Below are positions 51,508-61,899 of a stretch of DNA of 64,000 bases, one piece after another (the first letter of the stretch is position 1; each line of letters begins with the position of its first letter). Made by a program: the position numbers and the translations under genes. Below the pieces are notes generated by a model that worked only from the letters and a program-made list of their open reading frames with translations, did no database searches and was not told the origin of the DNA. Where the stretch lies: contig JAVDOI010000019.1 of assembly GCA_032191485.1 (NCBI GenBank), positions 13,071,702 to 13,135,701 on the forward strand, given 5' to 3'. This stretch comes from Leptoclinus maculatus (taxonomy: Eukaryota; Chordata; Actinopteri; Perciformes; Stichaeidae).

Positions 51508-53232
51508 AACAGCAGTATAAAAGTTTCCACCCTTTTTTGTCTCCTATCATCTCCATGGCAGCAGAAACATCATAAATCCTCCCAGTCAGAGTCAGACAGG
51601 AGGATGTTATTTTGTATTTTAGTTCTAAAGTGGTAACTTTCATCCTTTTTTGTCTGATGAGATTTTATTTTGGGCTTCCAAAAAGAGTTACTGCATTTAT
51701 AATTTCATGTCAGGACTCTAGCTGTAAGTGGCACTTACTTAAACTTGCTAAATCTTTCTGATAACAATATTTGATTATATTCAGGAGTTAGAATGAGCAT
51801 CTTTATAGGATGTTTATATAGTAATCGTTGAGCAGTTTTTCCCCAACTTGGGGTTCAAGCTCCTTCTAGAGGTCACAAGATGATTAAAAGGATAAAAAAT
51901 AAAGATTTAAATATTTTCTGTGACTCTATTCTCCTTTTTTGAAGGAGATGAAGTGTCACAACGAGAAAAGAGTCAAAAAGGTTTGGAGTCACTGTTGTAT
52001 CTTCTCATTGAATCCCATTTTCTCTGAGTTTTATGTTTTAACATCAGTTGAAAGTTTACATTCTCCACTGAGGAGATACAAAGGTTTCCATGTAAAACCC
52101 CTTTGATCCTGATAATCCTTGGACCATGTTATTATGATAGGTCCACTCTCTGTGAGGTGACTCTTACATGGTGAAGTTGGAGACGTAGGCGCCAGCGGGG
52201 ATCTGGAACTGGAAGACGCCCTCTGCAGCGGCGGAGTGCCGGTTGAGCATGGCGCAGTGCACCGCGGTGAAGGCGTAGCGGGAGATGATGGTGGTCTTGA
52301 TGGAGAGCTCCTGGATGTGAGGTTTAGTCTCCTGCAGAGGTAACGTTGAAATGCAATCACTGCAGAACCACCCACACCAAAATATCAGCTGGATTCTAGA
52401 TCAGTTGTAAACGCTTATTTGGCACAATTTTACGCGGCACTGTTGCGCGTATTCCCCCCCCCCCCATTTTATGTTTGTCTATCTCCTCACAAGACAGCCT
52501 GGATTTCCAAATAGTTACAACAACCAAACGGAATTTGTTCCCATGAGCTCATATCCATTACAGAGACTCTGGCACATCTGCGCGCTTGGCGGATCTCTTG
52601 TGCGTCACGCCCAAACAAAGCGCACAAATTGAGGGCGACAATAGACGAACAGAAACTAGGTCATGCTTTCTGGTGACTTTTAAAAAGTATAAAGGTCTGT
52701 TTCATCAAATGTTTTCTGAATGCCAGGGAGGTCACTTCACCATAAACTCCTGAAGTCTGAGTCCTGGCAGATTGAAATGCACCCAAATGTTGTTAATGTG
52801 CCAAAGTATCTAAGACGCAAGACGAAGATAGGACCTTCATTTTATCCTTCCTTTTAAACAAACTACTTGCAATATTTTTTTTCAATTTGCACATATTTAA
52901 AAGTTTGACTTAAACCAAACTTTCTCCTCCAGCCTCTAAATGTAAAGAACGTAGATTCTAAATATCTTCATATCTGTGAGGTAAATGTGACTTTACCTTG
53001 CTGAGTATAGTTTTCACCTGCCGTGGGACTCTGCGTGGCGCCTGTGTGTGCAAAAGAAAAGGAGTCAGATTTGGAAATCCAAACACCAGAATGTACAACA
53101 CACTTCTAAACGTCTTACGATGTCTAATTCAAAGTCTGCGAGCTCTGAATCAATGTCATCTCCAAACTGGGAGTCCTCCAGTTGTCCCAGTACACTCGGG
53201 CTGAAGCACAGCAGTAACGTCAGCAGCAGCAT
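42554..53232 (-). CDS. itih5: Inter-alpha-trypsin inhibitor heavy chain 5 type protein (956 aa, complete)
   Basis: Coding exons: 53119-53232, 52997-53041, 52168-52331, 51166-51267, 50537-50787, 50070-50239, 49702-49818, 47901-48072, 47330-47639, 45094-45764, 43570-43686, 43098-43475, 42554-42813. The total is 2,871 nt with stop and all phases close. A signal peptide (MLLLTLLLCFSPSVLG) leads into a short pro-region with RRVPR. VIT domain about residues 54-190; vWA about 301-480 with MIDAS D309-T-S-A-S313; C-terminal ITI heavy-chain domain from DGDPHF (D709-P-H-F). The secreted ITIH family binds hyaluronan and stabilises extracellular matrix. VTVNGKLIGA.APP, CHGLLGQFL and CWFARNNAAKLIDG.Y.DYL identify ITIH5. 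It sits head to head with itih2, as in human 10p14. The donor of the 50537-50787 exon (CCAG|GTCTAC) is weak. ITIH6 is the main alternative, but the C-terminal identity and neighbours argue against it. Confidence 0.94.
43687..45093 (-). other. itih5 intron upstream of the DPHF exon
   Basis: 1.4 kb. It contains a GAGAGA run near 44,430-44,442. The ORFs seen here lack any domain. No repeat family was firmly recognised. Confidence 0.75.
45765..47329 (-). other. itih5 intron with a possible dispersed repeat
   Basis: ACGGCTGGGTATCAACC near 45,872 followed by AGTACCAAGTATTGA is suggestive of an old fish repeat. The rest is unique, with a short CA run near 46,505. Confidence 0.6.
48511..48642 (+). 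mobile_element. Dispersed repeat, right-hand fragment (copy 3)
   Basis: GGTTGCAAAAAGCCAAGATG, GCGACGACCGAAACACCAAA and CTCGAGGCTT match the block at about 59,777-59,825. No CTCF-like part is retained. Confidence 0.75.
49378..49525 (+). mobile_element. Dispersed repeat, right-hand fragment (copy 4)
   Basis: GGTTACAAAAAACCAAGATG then GCGACGGCCAAAGTGACGAA, continuing to CACAAACCAATAAGTGACGT and ending near ACTGTATATACAGTCTGTGA. It is the best-preserved right end in the window. Confidence 0.75.
50792..50867. repeat. GAGAG-type pentanucleotide repeat serving as pyrimidine tract in itih5
   Basis: Head-to-tail GAGGA/GAGAG units. On the itih5 sense strand this is a (CTCTC)n run reaching to within a few bases of the CTCCAG acceptor at 50,788. 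Confidence 0.95.
51268..52167 (-). other. itih5 intron with G run and long (TG)n
   Basis: It contains a G run at about 51,379-51,399, a (TG)n run of about 28 units at 51,449-51,505, and a possible dispersed repeat near 51,846-51,900 (GGGTTCAAGCTCCTTCTAGA). In itih5 RNA the TG run is (CA)n. Confidence 0.85.
52332..52996 (-). other. itih5 intron 2
   Basis: 665 bases with a short C run near 52,457-52,465. Nothing else was recognised. Confidence 0.8.
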
Positions 53233-53249
53233 CTTGCAGTCCTTCTCCG

Positions 53250-53400
53250 GTAAAACTTAAAAAGATGAATGGGACATTATTTTCCAGCGCGCGGCGCGTC
53301 TCCGTGTGTCCGGATCAGAGTGACCGGATCAGAGAGGGGACGCGGGGTGGAGGAGAAAATACGCCCACCCATCTGGAGGAGAGAGACGCGGTGTTTTCAG
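53250..53400 (-). promoter_or_regulatory. itih5: CpG-rich itih5 promoter and 5' UTR region
   Basis: CCAGCGCGCGGCGCGTCTCC and the following bases are the most CpG-dense sequence near either ITIH gene and sit directly upstream of the itih5 ATG. The direct repeat GACCGGATCAGAG/TCCGGATCAGAG is present. No TATA box was seen. Confidence 0.5.
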
Positions 53401-53751
53401 TCCCACTCCTATAGATGAGGGGCAATTTGGGCTGCTGCTGCTGCTTTCAGGGGGTGTCGGAATTGTTTCAAGTATGAGTTAAACCCCGAAATAATTGAAA
53501 TCTAGTTGGTGGAGCTCAATTTGAACCATTTTGGACTTTAAATTATTTGAAGGAAAAGCAGCAAATCTTCACATTTGTGAATCTGAAACCATGAGATGCT
53601 GAAACCAAAGCTGTTATAAATGTAACGGAGTAGAAGTATAAAGTGAAGGAGTCTGATATGAGTGTATTTTCTATGTTCATCACTTGTATGTTCATCATGG
53701 TCAAAGAGAGAAATACATTTGAAAGTCTCCCACGTGTGCTACTTGTAATCA

Positions 53752-53765
53752 CCACTAGGGGGCGG
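53752..53765 (+). promoter_or_regulatory. CTCF-like core motif CCACTAGGGGGCGG
   Basis: It matches the CTCF core consensus (CCASYAGRKGGCRS) at all 14 positions, and lies between the two ITIH promoters. Binding is an inference. Confidence 0.5.
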
Positions 53766-54321
53766 ACAGGAACCTATTCATTCAAAATGATCCCAATGTT
53801 TGAAATTCTGTGTTTTAACAGGTGAGTTTGATGCATTCCATATTTAGCGTTGATGCTAAATGAAAGCTTTAAGTCCTTTTTATAGAGTTTTTGATTTGCA
53901 TTTGACATTAGACGGTTTCAGGAAAGGCAGAGATGGGAAGACAATGTCTTTATCTCACAGTGACCACTCGAGGAGGAGCATGGACATACATATGAGTACA
54001 AACCCTGTTAGAAGGACGTGCATGTGCTGATTGAAGAAGTATTACAATGGAAAACCTCCATTTATGATTTTGTTAACGTTGACGAGGTCGTTCTGCAGAA
54101 GAATGCTTCTTCTAAATGTCTCTTGTTTAACCTCAGTTTTTATTATATTTATTCATTCACTATTTGCATTAGATTATTGTTTTTTCAATAACGATGAAAA
54201 CAAAAATCCCCCATAATTCCAAATCTATTATTTCCCTAGAAATCTAACATTTAGTCAAAATCAAACCTCTATTCTATAGAATTACAAGCGGAGACAGAAA
54301 CTCTTCTGCAGATCTACTCTG

Positions 54322-54336
54322 GTGCCACCTTGTGGG
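54322..54336 (-). promoter_or_regulatory. Second CTCF-like motif, opposite orientation
   Basis: On the minus strand it reads CCCACAAGGTGGCAC, one mismatch from the core consensus. With the 53,752 site it forms a convergent pair 560 bases apart. Confidence 0.3.
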
Positions 54337-54726
54337 CACATTGCAACATAACATCTTTCTCATATAAATTATGTAAATGTGCTTTAAAAAACTTAATCTC
54401 TTTGCCTTTGTATTGTTTAAAAAAGCTGCCACCTTCATATCAGAAACGCACCACAATGATATTTGACCCAAAGTCCAGTTTGTCACTTTTATATCTGTTT
54501 GACATGAAATCTCTGAGAATGAGTCAAATCTGTTTTATTTACACACTGCAGGGTCAAGTCACAAAGTGTCCTTCTCTTCTCTGGTTTGACATGAACCACA
54601 ACAAATATTGACCGGAACGGGGAGTTGATCAGTTCAGTGGATTTTAACCTTCAGTTTCCAGCTCGGCTGTGTCTCCTCGAGGCTCTTCTGCAGAAGGACT
54701 GTCTGTCTCCCGACGCTGTTTATCTG

Positions 54727-54736
54727 TATTTATATG
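54727..54736 (+). promoter_or_regulatory. itih2: Possible TATA-like element of itih2
   Basis: TATTTATATG about 40-50 bases before the ATG. If it is used, the 5' UTR would be very short. Weak. Confidence 0.25.
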
Positions 54737-54775
54737 TGTGTGTGTGAGGGTGTTTGAGCCCACAGGCCTGGAAAC

Positions 54776-57700
54776 ATGAGGCGTCTGCTGCTACTTCTTC
54801 TGGGGCTCCTGCTGCTCCAGCAGGGCCGCTGCTTTGAGTTTGTGATAGACGGAGAATGGGAGGAAGACACGGTGAGTTGGAGGGTGTTTAGCGACCATTC
54901 TTTAGACTAATATCAATCTTAAAGGATTTGTTTTGATTTAGAAATTGAAAGAAAGCAAAAATATACATTTATGAACAGATTGTGCATGTGTTGGTGGTCA
55001 CTTCCTTTTTCATATCATTGGTTTTTATGTGATTTTAGGATTTTTAAAAGTCAAATTGAGACTCAATTCAAAGAGAAAAAGTATTTTTTTTTTCAGTGAA
55101 TTCTAGTCATTTGAGATTTTTTTTGTGTATTTGTGAATTTTTTAAAATGAGATCTAAATCCTTGCCCTGACCTTGGACCGTTACAACTCATCTCTGTACA
55201 GCAGAAGGTTCTTTTATTTCGTCTACTCTCTGAATCATGCAGAATAAATCTTGTAGATCCTACCGCGCAAATTCTGCATGATGAATTTTCACCAATATTA
55301 CAAAAAGCTTTCTTTCTTTCTTGTGTATGTTTTAGTTTTTTTAATTACATCTTTTAAAGTCAGTTTTGATGATATTGATTGTATTTTCTCTTTCTCTCTG
55401 CCTCTAGTCAGAGATACGGGATGATCGGGAGAGACACAAGGTGAGATCTCCTTCGGAAAAACCTGAGTATTTATTTAACATGTTCTCGTTGGTGTTGCAA
55501 TAACGGCGTCATCGATCCATGGAGGGCAGCGTGTTACTGATTACACAGACATCATCAGAAACAAACCAACGGATCCTGATTTTAATCCTGTGTCATCTGG
55601 TTCTTAATAACGGCAGTTTTTTAAATGTACAATCTTCTCTCAGAGAGCAGATTAAGACAGTATGAAGCTGATGTGTTTGTGTGTTTCAGAGAGCGATATT
55701 GACCAGCGACGAGGAGGAAGACTTTGAGGTATGACTCCCTGTTTGTTTGTTGAAGCCCTCTCCACTGTGACAGAGTTTAACCTTATCTAATAGTCAATAT
55801 GCTGCTGTTTGAAGAGATTCTCATGACTGACGGGTTATTGACTTTGTTCTGCACCAATCCTGCTCTCATTCCGTCTTTCTCTTCACAACAAATCAAATCA
55901 GTTGGGTTGTTATTTTGTGGTTGTATCACATTTAGGGGAAGTCTATAAGACATTGTCCTCAGGGCACATTCACGTTTGATATCGTCATAAAGTCTTCTAA
56001 ATTTAAACAAACTTAAGAGAAGATATAAAGAGATCTTTAGTTGTTTGTGGTGCACAGTAGGAAATAAGTGAGACAAAGACATCTCTCAAATATTAAGATA
56101 TGTGGGGAGAAAGTATGGCAAAAATGGCCTCTTTGCCAGCTTCATTTTGATCTCAACACACCTGTAAAGTTTCACGTCCAGGTCGGAAACAGTAAAGAAT
56201 TCTAAGAGAATCACTTCTTCTTCTTCTTCTGTCTTCGCCCCCTCACAGGCCGTCCGCGGAGATGACATCACCGTCAAGAGCTACAAGGTGGAGAGCCGCA
56301 TCACGTCGCGCTTCTCCCACACCACCGTCAGGAGCTCGGTGGTCAACTCGGGCTCCAAATCCCAGAGCATCGGCTTCAACGTCCAGATCCCCAAGCGAGC
56401 TTTCATCACCAACTTCACCATGTGAGTCCCGCTTCCACACCGTCCCAAGCGGCCTCGTATAGAGAGAGCTTTGACTCTGTCACTGTCTTTGTTGCAGGAA
56501 CGTGAACGGGATCATATTCAAGGGCTCGGTGAAGGACAAGATGGTGGCCAGGAACCTGTACGCCCAGGCCAAAGCCAGAGGCAAGGCGGCGGGCATCGTC
56601 AGGTACCGGACCGGCCCTCTTGGAGCTCAATCCACTATGGAGCTCACCAGCATCACTGTAACATGTTTTCTGCTTTACAGGGCCAACTCCCAGGACATGG
56701 AGACGTTTAAGACGGAAGTCCACGTGCCTCCAGGCAGCAACATCGAGTTCGAGCTCCACTACCAGGAGATGATGCAGAGGAAGCTGGGCTCCTACGAGCA
56801 CTCGCTCTACCTGCAGCCCGGGAGGCTGGTGCCACAGTTCCAGGTGAGGATAACAAGGATGAATCCATGTGTTTTGCCTCTATGTCAACCACCGATCGTC
56901 AGCTAAACCCAGCATCTCTCCAGGTGGACGTGTACATCTATGAGCCCAATGGAATCTCCATGGTGCAAACGGTGAACTCCCTCGGAGAGAAGTTTGCAGA
57001 GCTCATCAAAGTTACATCGTCCAAAGACAAGGTGAGACCAATTCAATGGAAATCATACGCTTTCTTGGCAGAGATAATAATATAGAGTTTTTACTTTAAT
57101 GCGTCAGCAGGTTTGACGGTTTGTTTCATGAACTGTGTCTTTGTCCCCAGGCTCATATCGTCTTCAAGCCAAGCCTGCAGCAGCAGAGAAAGTGTGACAA
57201 CTGCACCGACAGCGCTATAGACGGCGCCTTAATGGTCAAATATGACGTGACGAGAGACGGCAATGCCGGGGAACTGCAGGTGTCAACATCTACTGTCTGA
57301 AGCCTCATTAATTAACTTTAACATGGCGTGAGGCTAGAAACAGTTTTCATTTTGCGTTGTCTTCCAGGTGTCAGACGGCCACTTTGTCCACTTCTTCGCT
57401 CCCTCCAACCTCTCTCCTCTTCCTAAAAACGTCGTGTTTGTCATTGACGTCAGTGGATCCATGTGGGGAGTCAAGATGAAGCAAGTAAGTGGTTTGTTTA
57501 CAAAGAGTTCTGTGCACTTTGACTCCTTCAACCACACATCCTCGGTTAGGCCCAATCTACACCTCTCTCTTCGTGAAGCGCTGCCCCCCCTGTGGTCATT
57601 CTGCAGAGTGCATTTAATCGCTGACCTCTCTCACAGACGGTGGCGGCCATGCAGGCTATCTTGGACGACCTGACCATAGATGATCACTTCAACATCATCG

Positions 57701-60252
57701 ACTTCAACCACAACGTGCGCTGCTGGAGCGAGGATCTGGTCCCCGGCTCCTCCATTCAGGTCACAGATGCCAAGAAATACATCGAGGACATCAAACCCAA
57801 CGGAGGTGAGAGAGAATATTATTCTTTAATCGAGTATTTGATTGTTCTGATGAGGCTGCTCTGTGTGTTTATGACTCTACTTTACCGTCTCCAGGCACCA
57901 ACATCAACGAGGCGCTGATGAGAGCGGTCCAGATGCTGGTGAGGGCGTCCAACCAGGGGCTCATCGACCCTCGCTCCGTCTCCATGATCATCCTGGTGTC
58001 TGATGGAGACCCCACTGTGGGTAAGACGGACTGATCCAGCTGCTGTTAAAAAGATTTTAGGTTTCTTGGTTCATCCACCCACAGGGAGAAAGAATGCACT
58101 GATTTAAAAAGTGGAAAAAAAACAGGGAACTGTCTCAGTAAGATGCTGATTTCTTGCAGGTGAGATCAAGCTGAGCACCATCCAGAAGAATGTGAAGCGG
58201 GTGATGAGGGAGGAGTTCTCTCTCTTCTCGCTGGGCATCGGCTTCGACGTGGACTACGACTTCCTGGAGCGCATCGCCATGGAGAACAGGGGCATGGCTC
58301 AGAGGATCTACGCCAACCACGACGCTGCAGAACAGCTACGGGTACGACGACTGGGGGGGAAACTTCACCTCTACGTCACTAACATCACAATACATCTTTG
58401 TTCTCTTCGTGAAAGAGGAATTAGCTTCATGCATCGTTTGTTTTGTATTATATTTTGGAAAAACTTGTATTTTCAGATGGAATATGTTGAATTTGTTTTT
58501 TTGTGACATGCAGGAGATCAGGGTTTAGTTCCTTTATGCCCCTTAAAGATTAACATCTTCTACATCCCCCTCCTCCTCTTCGCCCTGCAGGCCTTTTACA
58601 GCCAGGTCTCCTCTCCTCTGCTGAGGAGGATCACCATCCAGTTCCCAGACGACGCGGTGTCGGACGTCACCCGGAACAGCTTCGACAAATACTTCAGCGG
58701 CTCAGAGCTGGTGGTGGCCGGAAAGGTGCTGCCGTCCGAGGGCAACACCCTGACCAGCTTCACCACCGCGGCGGGCGTGAGTAAAAACAAAATGCACGCT
58801 TTGAAGGGTTCGAGGCCACGGGTGAAGGGAATGGAATGGTGCTACCAGTGTCCTCTGTCCCTTCTCGTCCTGCAGGCCCGCCTGGACCTCACCCTGGAGA
58901 CGGAGGGGGACTTCGCGGAGCTGGACACGGAGCTGGCCAAGCAGCAGCACTCGTTCACGGGCTTCGCCAGACAAATGTGGGCCTACATCACCGTCAAACA
59001 GCTGATCTCTGAAAGGTGAGAGGACTGTTGAAACATGAAAACATGGCAGGGTGGTAGGAAGGTCCTGAATTCACCAACAGGATTTAGTAAAAAAAGAAAT
59101 CAAGAAATCAAGAAACATTAGGGTCAGAATCAGGCCTACAGATGACAATTCAATCATAAAGGTTCATAGGAAACATGGTTACCGGGTCCAAGACCCTTCC
59201 AGTAGACTAAAAGTGTGGAAGCATGATGGTAATCTGGTCAGTATTTGACAGCTGCAGTGTTTCTCTTCCGCAGGTCTCTGGCTCCCACGGCTACCAAGAA
59301 GAGGAAGATCACCCAGAAGATCATGGCGCTGGCCGTGGAGCATCAGTTCGTCACTCCTCTCACCGCTCTGCTGGTGGAGAGCGAGGACGGCAGGGAGAGG
59401 CTGCTGGCCGACTCGCCGAGGGACCCCAAGCAAGGCTGCTGCTCAGGTGCCCGACAGAAGATACACCGTTTTAGTGTTGATCAGGCGGCAACCTGCATTC
59501 TCTCTAGTGTCCACCAGGGGGCGACTCCTCTGGTTGTATAGAAGTCTATGAGAAAATGACTCTACTTCTCTCTTGATTTATTACCTCAGTAAACATTGTA
59601 AACATGAGTTTATGGTCTCAATCTCTAGTTTCAAGTCTTCTTCAATACAGCATGATGTTCATTTAGTACATTATGGTCCATTTAGAGTCAAACAGACCAT
59701 AAAGCAGGGGATGCTTTGGGGCGGGGCTACTGTGAATGACAGGTCTATAGCACGGGGTCCAAATATGGTCACTTCTGGTTGCAAAAAAACAAGATGGCGA
59801 CGGCCAAAATGCCACACTCGAGGATTCAAAACTGCAGGTCACAAACCAATGGTTTTATATACCTTCTATGGTGCTGATTGATGTCTAAACCTTATTTTTT
59901 AAAGTGTAGAGACTGGAAATAGGAGATAGAGGGGTATGACATGGACAGGACAGATTTGAGCAAGATTAGATTTTTGATTGGATCTTTATCTGGCCAGAAA
60001 GGTTAATAAAATATTAAACTTAATGTTCCTAATGGAATCCGTAATGACGATTAAAACGACACCTGCGTTAACTTTAAATACATCATGTGTATGTAGGCAT
60101 GGGAGTAGGAGGAGGCTATGCGTCCAAGGATCTGTCTCCGTCGCTTATGGTCTACAATGCGCCGCCCTGGGTCCAGATGACCACCATGGCCCCCCCGAAA
60201 GAGGTTGTGAAGGGCGCCGTGGAGTTGAGCCTGCCTCAGCACGTCAACTTAG

Positions 60253-60291
<39 letters not shown>

Positions 60292-61681
60292 CTGATTTCT
60301 TCCTTAAAGTCACGAGTACTCTTCCAGCTGCAGTGTCAAATGTTAAAACGTTACTCGATGTGTTTCTCCTCCAGTGGACAACGACCCTCACTTCATCGTC
60401 CACCTGCCCAGAGGAAACATGGACGTCTGCTTCAACATCGACTCCACACCTGGACACATTCTCAACCTGGTGTCTGACAGTGGAACAGGTACCAGACTGT
60501 ACTGAACGTAGTTTAATACATAAAAACCTGGGTATCAGATGACAAAAGATGCTCTATAATGTGTCACTCGTCTATTTTGCTGCAACTTTCAACTAACCGT
60601 ACTTTAACCTCGACGATAAATACCAACTTTTCGTATTTTGAGCTTCGGTTTTGTGACATTGGAACTCCCGTCCTAAAGGCTTGGCGGTGAACGGTCAGCT
60701 GGTCGGCTCCAAGCAGGCGATCAAAAGCAAACTGAGCACCTACTTCGGCGCCATCTCAGTCTACTACCAACCGGATGGAGTCAGCGTGACCGTCGACACC
60801 GACAGCATCGCCTTCACCGACGGCCAGAACAACCACTCCTTCACCTGGGGCGCCACGGCTGAGATCACGCAGGACGGGTAAACCGCCACACACTTGACTT
60901 ACAGCGTCTGCCTCAACAACGGGCTCATTTTTTTAAATATTCTCTCTTTGTTTCTGCGTTTCAGTGTGAGGATCTCCATTGTGAAGAACTCTCATGTTTC
61001 CATCATCTTAAATAATGACATCGAGGTGATGGTGCTACTTCACCGCGTGTGGAAGAAAAACCCCGTCAATGTGGACTTCCTCGGCGTCTACATTCCCAAC
61101 GACAACCGGTACTCCCCTCTGGTCCATGGGCTCATAGGTACGAAACACTCACAGCTACAGACCTTTACTGGGATGCTGTTGGTGAGTCAGACATCAAGCT
61201 TCACACTGTCGAAAGACATGGACGAAGTCACCCAGAGGTCTCCAAAGGGAGGACGTCTTCATCAGCTGCTGGACCGATTTAACCTAAATCTGGGAAAACA
61301 TATATACTATAAAATGATATATATTCTGTGTGATCTCTTCAGGGCAGTTCTCCAGAGAGCCTGAGGTGAGCCTGTACGATGTGCACGAGGGAGTCGACCC
61401 TCTGAAGAAGGAGGCCACCATGGAGGTGAAGGGCAACACGCTGCTCGTCACCAGGTACGTTTAGACTCCTATAAAAGATCTCAAACATCTCAACATGTTT
61501 CTTATTTAAACCATGAGCTCGTGTGTGTTTTAGGGGTTGGCAGAAGGACTACAGGCACGATAAGACAAGCGGCTCCAGCGTCTACTGCTGGTTCATACAC
61601 AACAGCGGGAAGGGCTTCATCGACGGCCACTACACCGACTACATCGTCCCGAATCTCAACAGCTTCCTGCAGACGCTCTGA
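54776..61681 (+). CDS. itih2: Inter-alpha-trypsin inhibitor heavy chain 2 type protein (946 aa, complete)
   Basis: Exons: 54776-54871, 55408-55440, 55690-55728, 56249-56421, 56498-56602, 56681-56843, 56924-57031, 57151-57279, 57368-57484, 57637-57805, 57895-58020, 58160-58341, 58591-58776, 58876-59015, 59274-59446, 60097-60252, 60375-60488, 60679-60877, 60965-61137, 61343-61454, 61534-61681. The total is 2,841 nt; phases close throughout. A leucine-rich signal peptide is followed by an acidic pro-region ending RHKR (R41-R44, furin type). VIT domain about 57-200; vWA about 301-480 with MIDAS D309-V-S-G-S313; C-terminal domain from D700-N-D-P-H-F. Asp702 matches the human residue ester-linked to bikunin chondroitin sulfate. 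ITIH2 is a liver-secreted plasma protein whose complexes transfer heavy chains to hyaluronan. DVSGSMWGVKMKQT, VSDGDPTVGE, GFDVDYDFL, RVWKK.PVNVDFLG and HNSGKGFIDGHY.DY identify ITIH2. The length equals the human length I remember. Confidence 0.95.
54872..55407 (+). other. itih2 intron 1
   Basis: 536 bases, T-rich, no recognised feature. Confidence 0.8.
55729..56248 (+). other. itih2 intron 3
   Basis: 520 bases. A (TTC)n-like pyrimidine stretch at about 56,216-56,231 precedes the acceptor. Nothing else was recognised. Confidence 0.8.
56249..57279 (+). other. itih2: itih2 VIT domain and following linker exons
   Basis: Five exons run from YKVESRITSRFSHTTV through AKARGKAAGIVR and KLGSYEHSLYLQPGRL to KCDNCTDSAIDGAL. 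The CxxC pair in the last exon corresponds to a CPNC in human ITIH2. The next motif, YDVTRDGNAGELQ, lacks the Glu-Glu present in the human REEKAGE. Confidence 0.85.
57368..58341 (+). other. itih2: itih2 von Willebrand A domain exons
   Basis: Four exons: 57368-57484 with DVSGS; 57637-57805 with DDHFNIIDFNHNVR; 57895-58020 with GTNINEAL and VSDGDPTVG; 58160-58341 with FSLGIGFDVDYDFL. All MIDAS positions are kept. Confidence 0.88.
59447..60096 (+). other. itih2 intron 15, largely a dispersed repeat
   Basis: 650 bases. The repeat at 59,493-59,860 begins 46 bases after the donor. The plus-strand ORFs in it are repeat-derived. Confidence 0.8.
59493..59860 (+). mobile_element. Dispersed repeat copy 2 (longest) with CTCF-like core
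   Basis: Left part nearly identical to 16,818-17,070, including CCACCAGGGGGCGA at 59,511-59,524. The right part (GGTTGCAAAAAAACAAGATG, GCGACGGCCAAAATGCCACA) is shared with 48.5 and 49.4 kb, so this copy links the two halves. It sits in the same orientation as itih2. Confidence 0.8.
60256..60289. repeat. (CA)n run at intron position +4 of the itih2 exon 16 donor
   Basis: The donor reads TTAG|GTAACACAC, and the run continues for about 17 units in the sense orientation. Confidence 0.95.
60375..61681 (+). other. itih2: itih2 C-terminal ITI heavy-chain domain exons
   Basis: Five exons begin at VDNDPHFIVHLP. In ITI heavy chains the protein is cut between D and P and the Asp becomes the new C-terminus esterified to chondroitin sulfate, so this part would be removed from the mature plasma protein. 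Confidence 0.85.
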
Positions 61682-61770
61682 GACGCGTTCGAGTATTACA
61701 CGCATTTAAAACCGTGGGAGCCAGAAGAAAGATGGGAACACAACTCTCCCACTGGTGTTTATGTAGCAAT

Positions 61771-61776
61771 TTTATT
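61771..61776 (-). terminator. kin: Candidate polyadenylation signals of kin (61,771 and 61,838)
   Basis: TTTATT on plus (AATAAA on minus) at 61,771-61,776 and again at 61,838-61,843, both 200-280 bases after the kin stop. Either would end kin inside the itih2 3' UTR. Confidence 0.45.
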
Positions 61777-61893
61777 TTTCAAGTTTCTCTCCTAATTGTT
61801 TTCCAAAAGAACACCGGAATAATTTTTTCATTTGAGTTTATTTGCACAAAATTTACATCTGCAATGTGAAGATCAACTTGAATATTAATACAA

Positions 61894-61899
61894 AATAAA
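61894..61899 (+). terminator. itih2: Candidate polyadenylation signal of itih2
   Basis: AATAAA 213 bases after the itih2 stop codon. It lies beyond the candidate kin signals, so the two 3' UTRs would overlap by up to about 100 bases. Confidence 0.5.

Larger units (their letters stand above)
50537..52331 (-). other. itih5: itih5 VIT domain exons
   Basis: Three exons (52168-52331, 51166-51267, 50537-50787) carry the VIT domain: IKTTIISRYAFTAVH, PAGAYVSNFTM, then the lysine-rich insert and YEELLRRRLGRYE. This domain precedes vWA throughout the ITIH family and is thought to support protein contacts. The NFT glycosylation sequon is kept. Confidence 0.85.
53233..54775. other. Shared 1.5 kb intergenic region between head-to-head itih5 and itih2
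   Basis: The itih5 side is CpG-rich and the itih2 side is AT-rich. Two CTCF-like sites lie between them (53,752-53,765 and 54,322-54,336). ORFs here are short and unsupported. Confidence 0.75.

Noticed and set aside
59573..59881. 102-aa plus-strand ORF in itih2 intron 15
   Set aside because: It is read entirely from the dispersed repeat.
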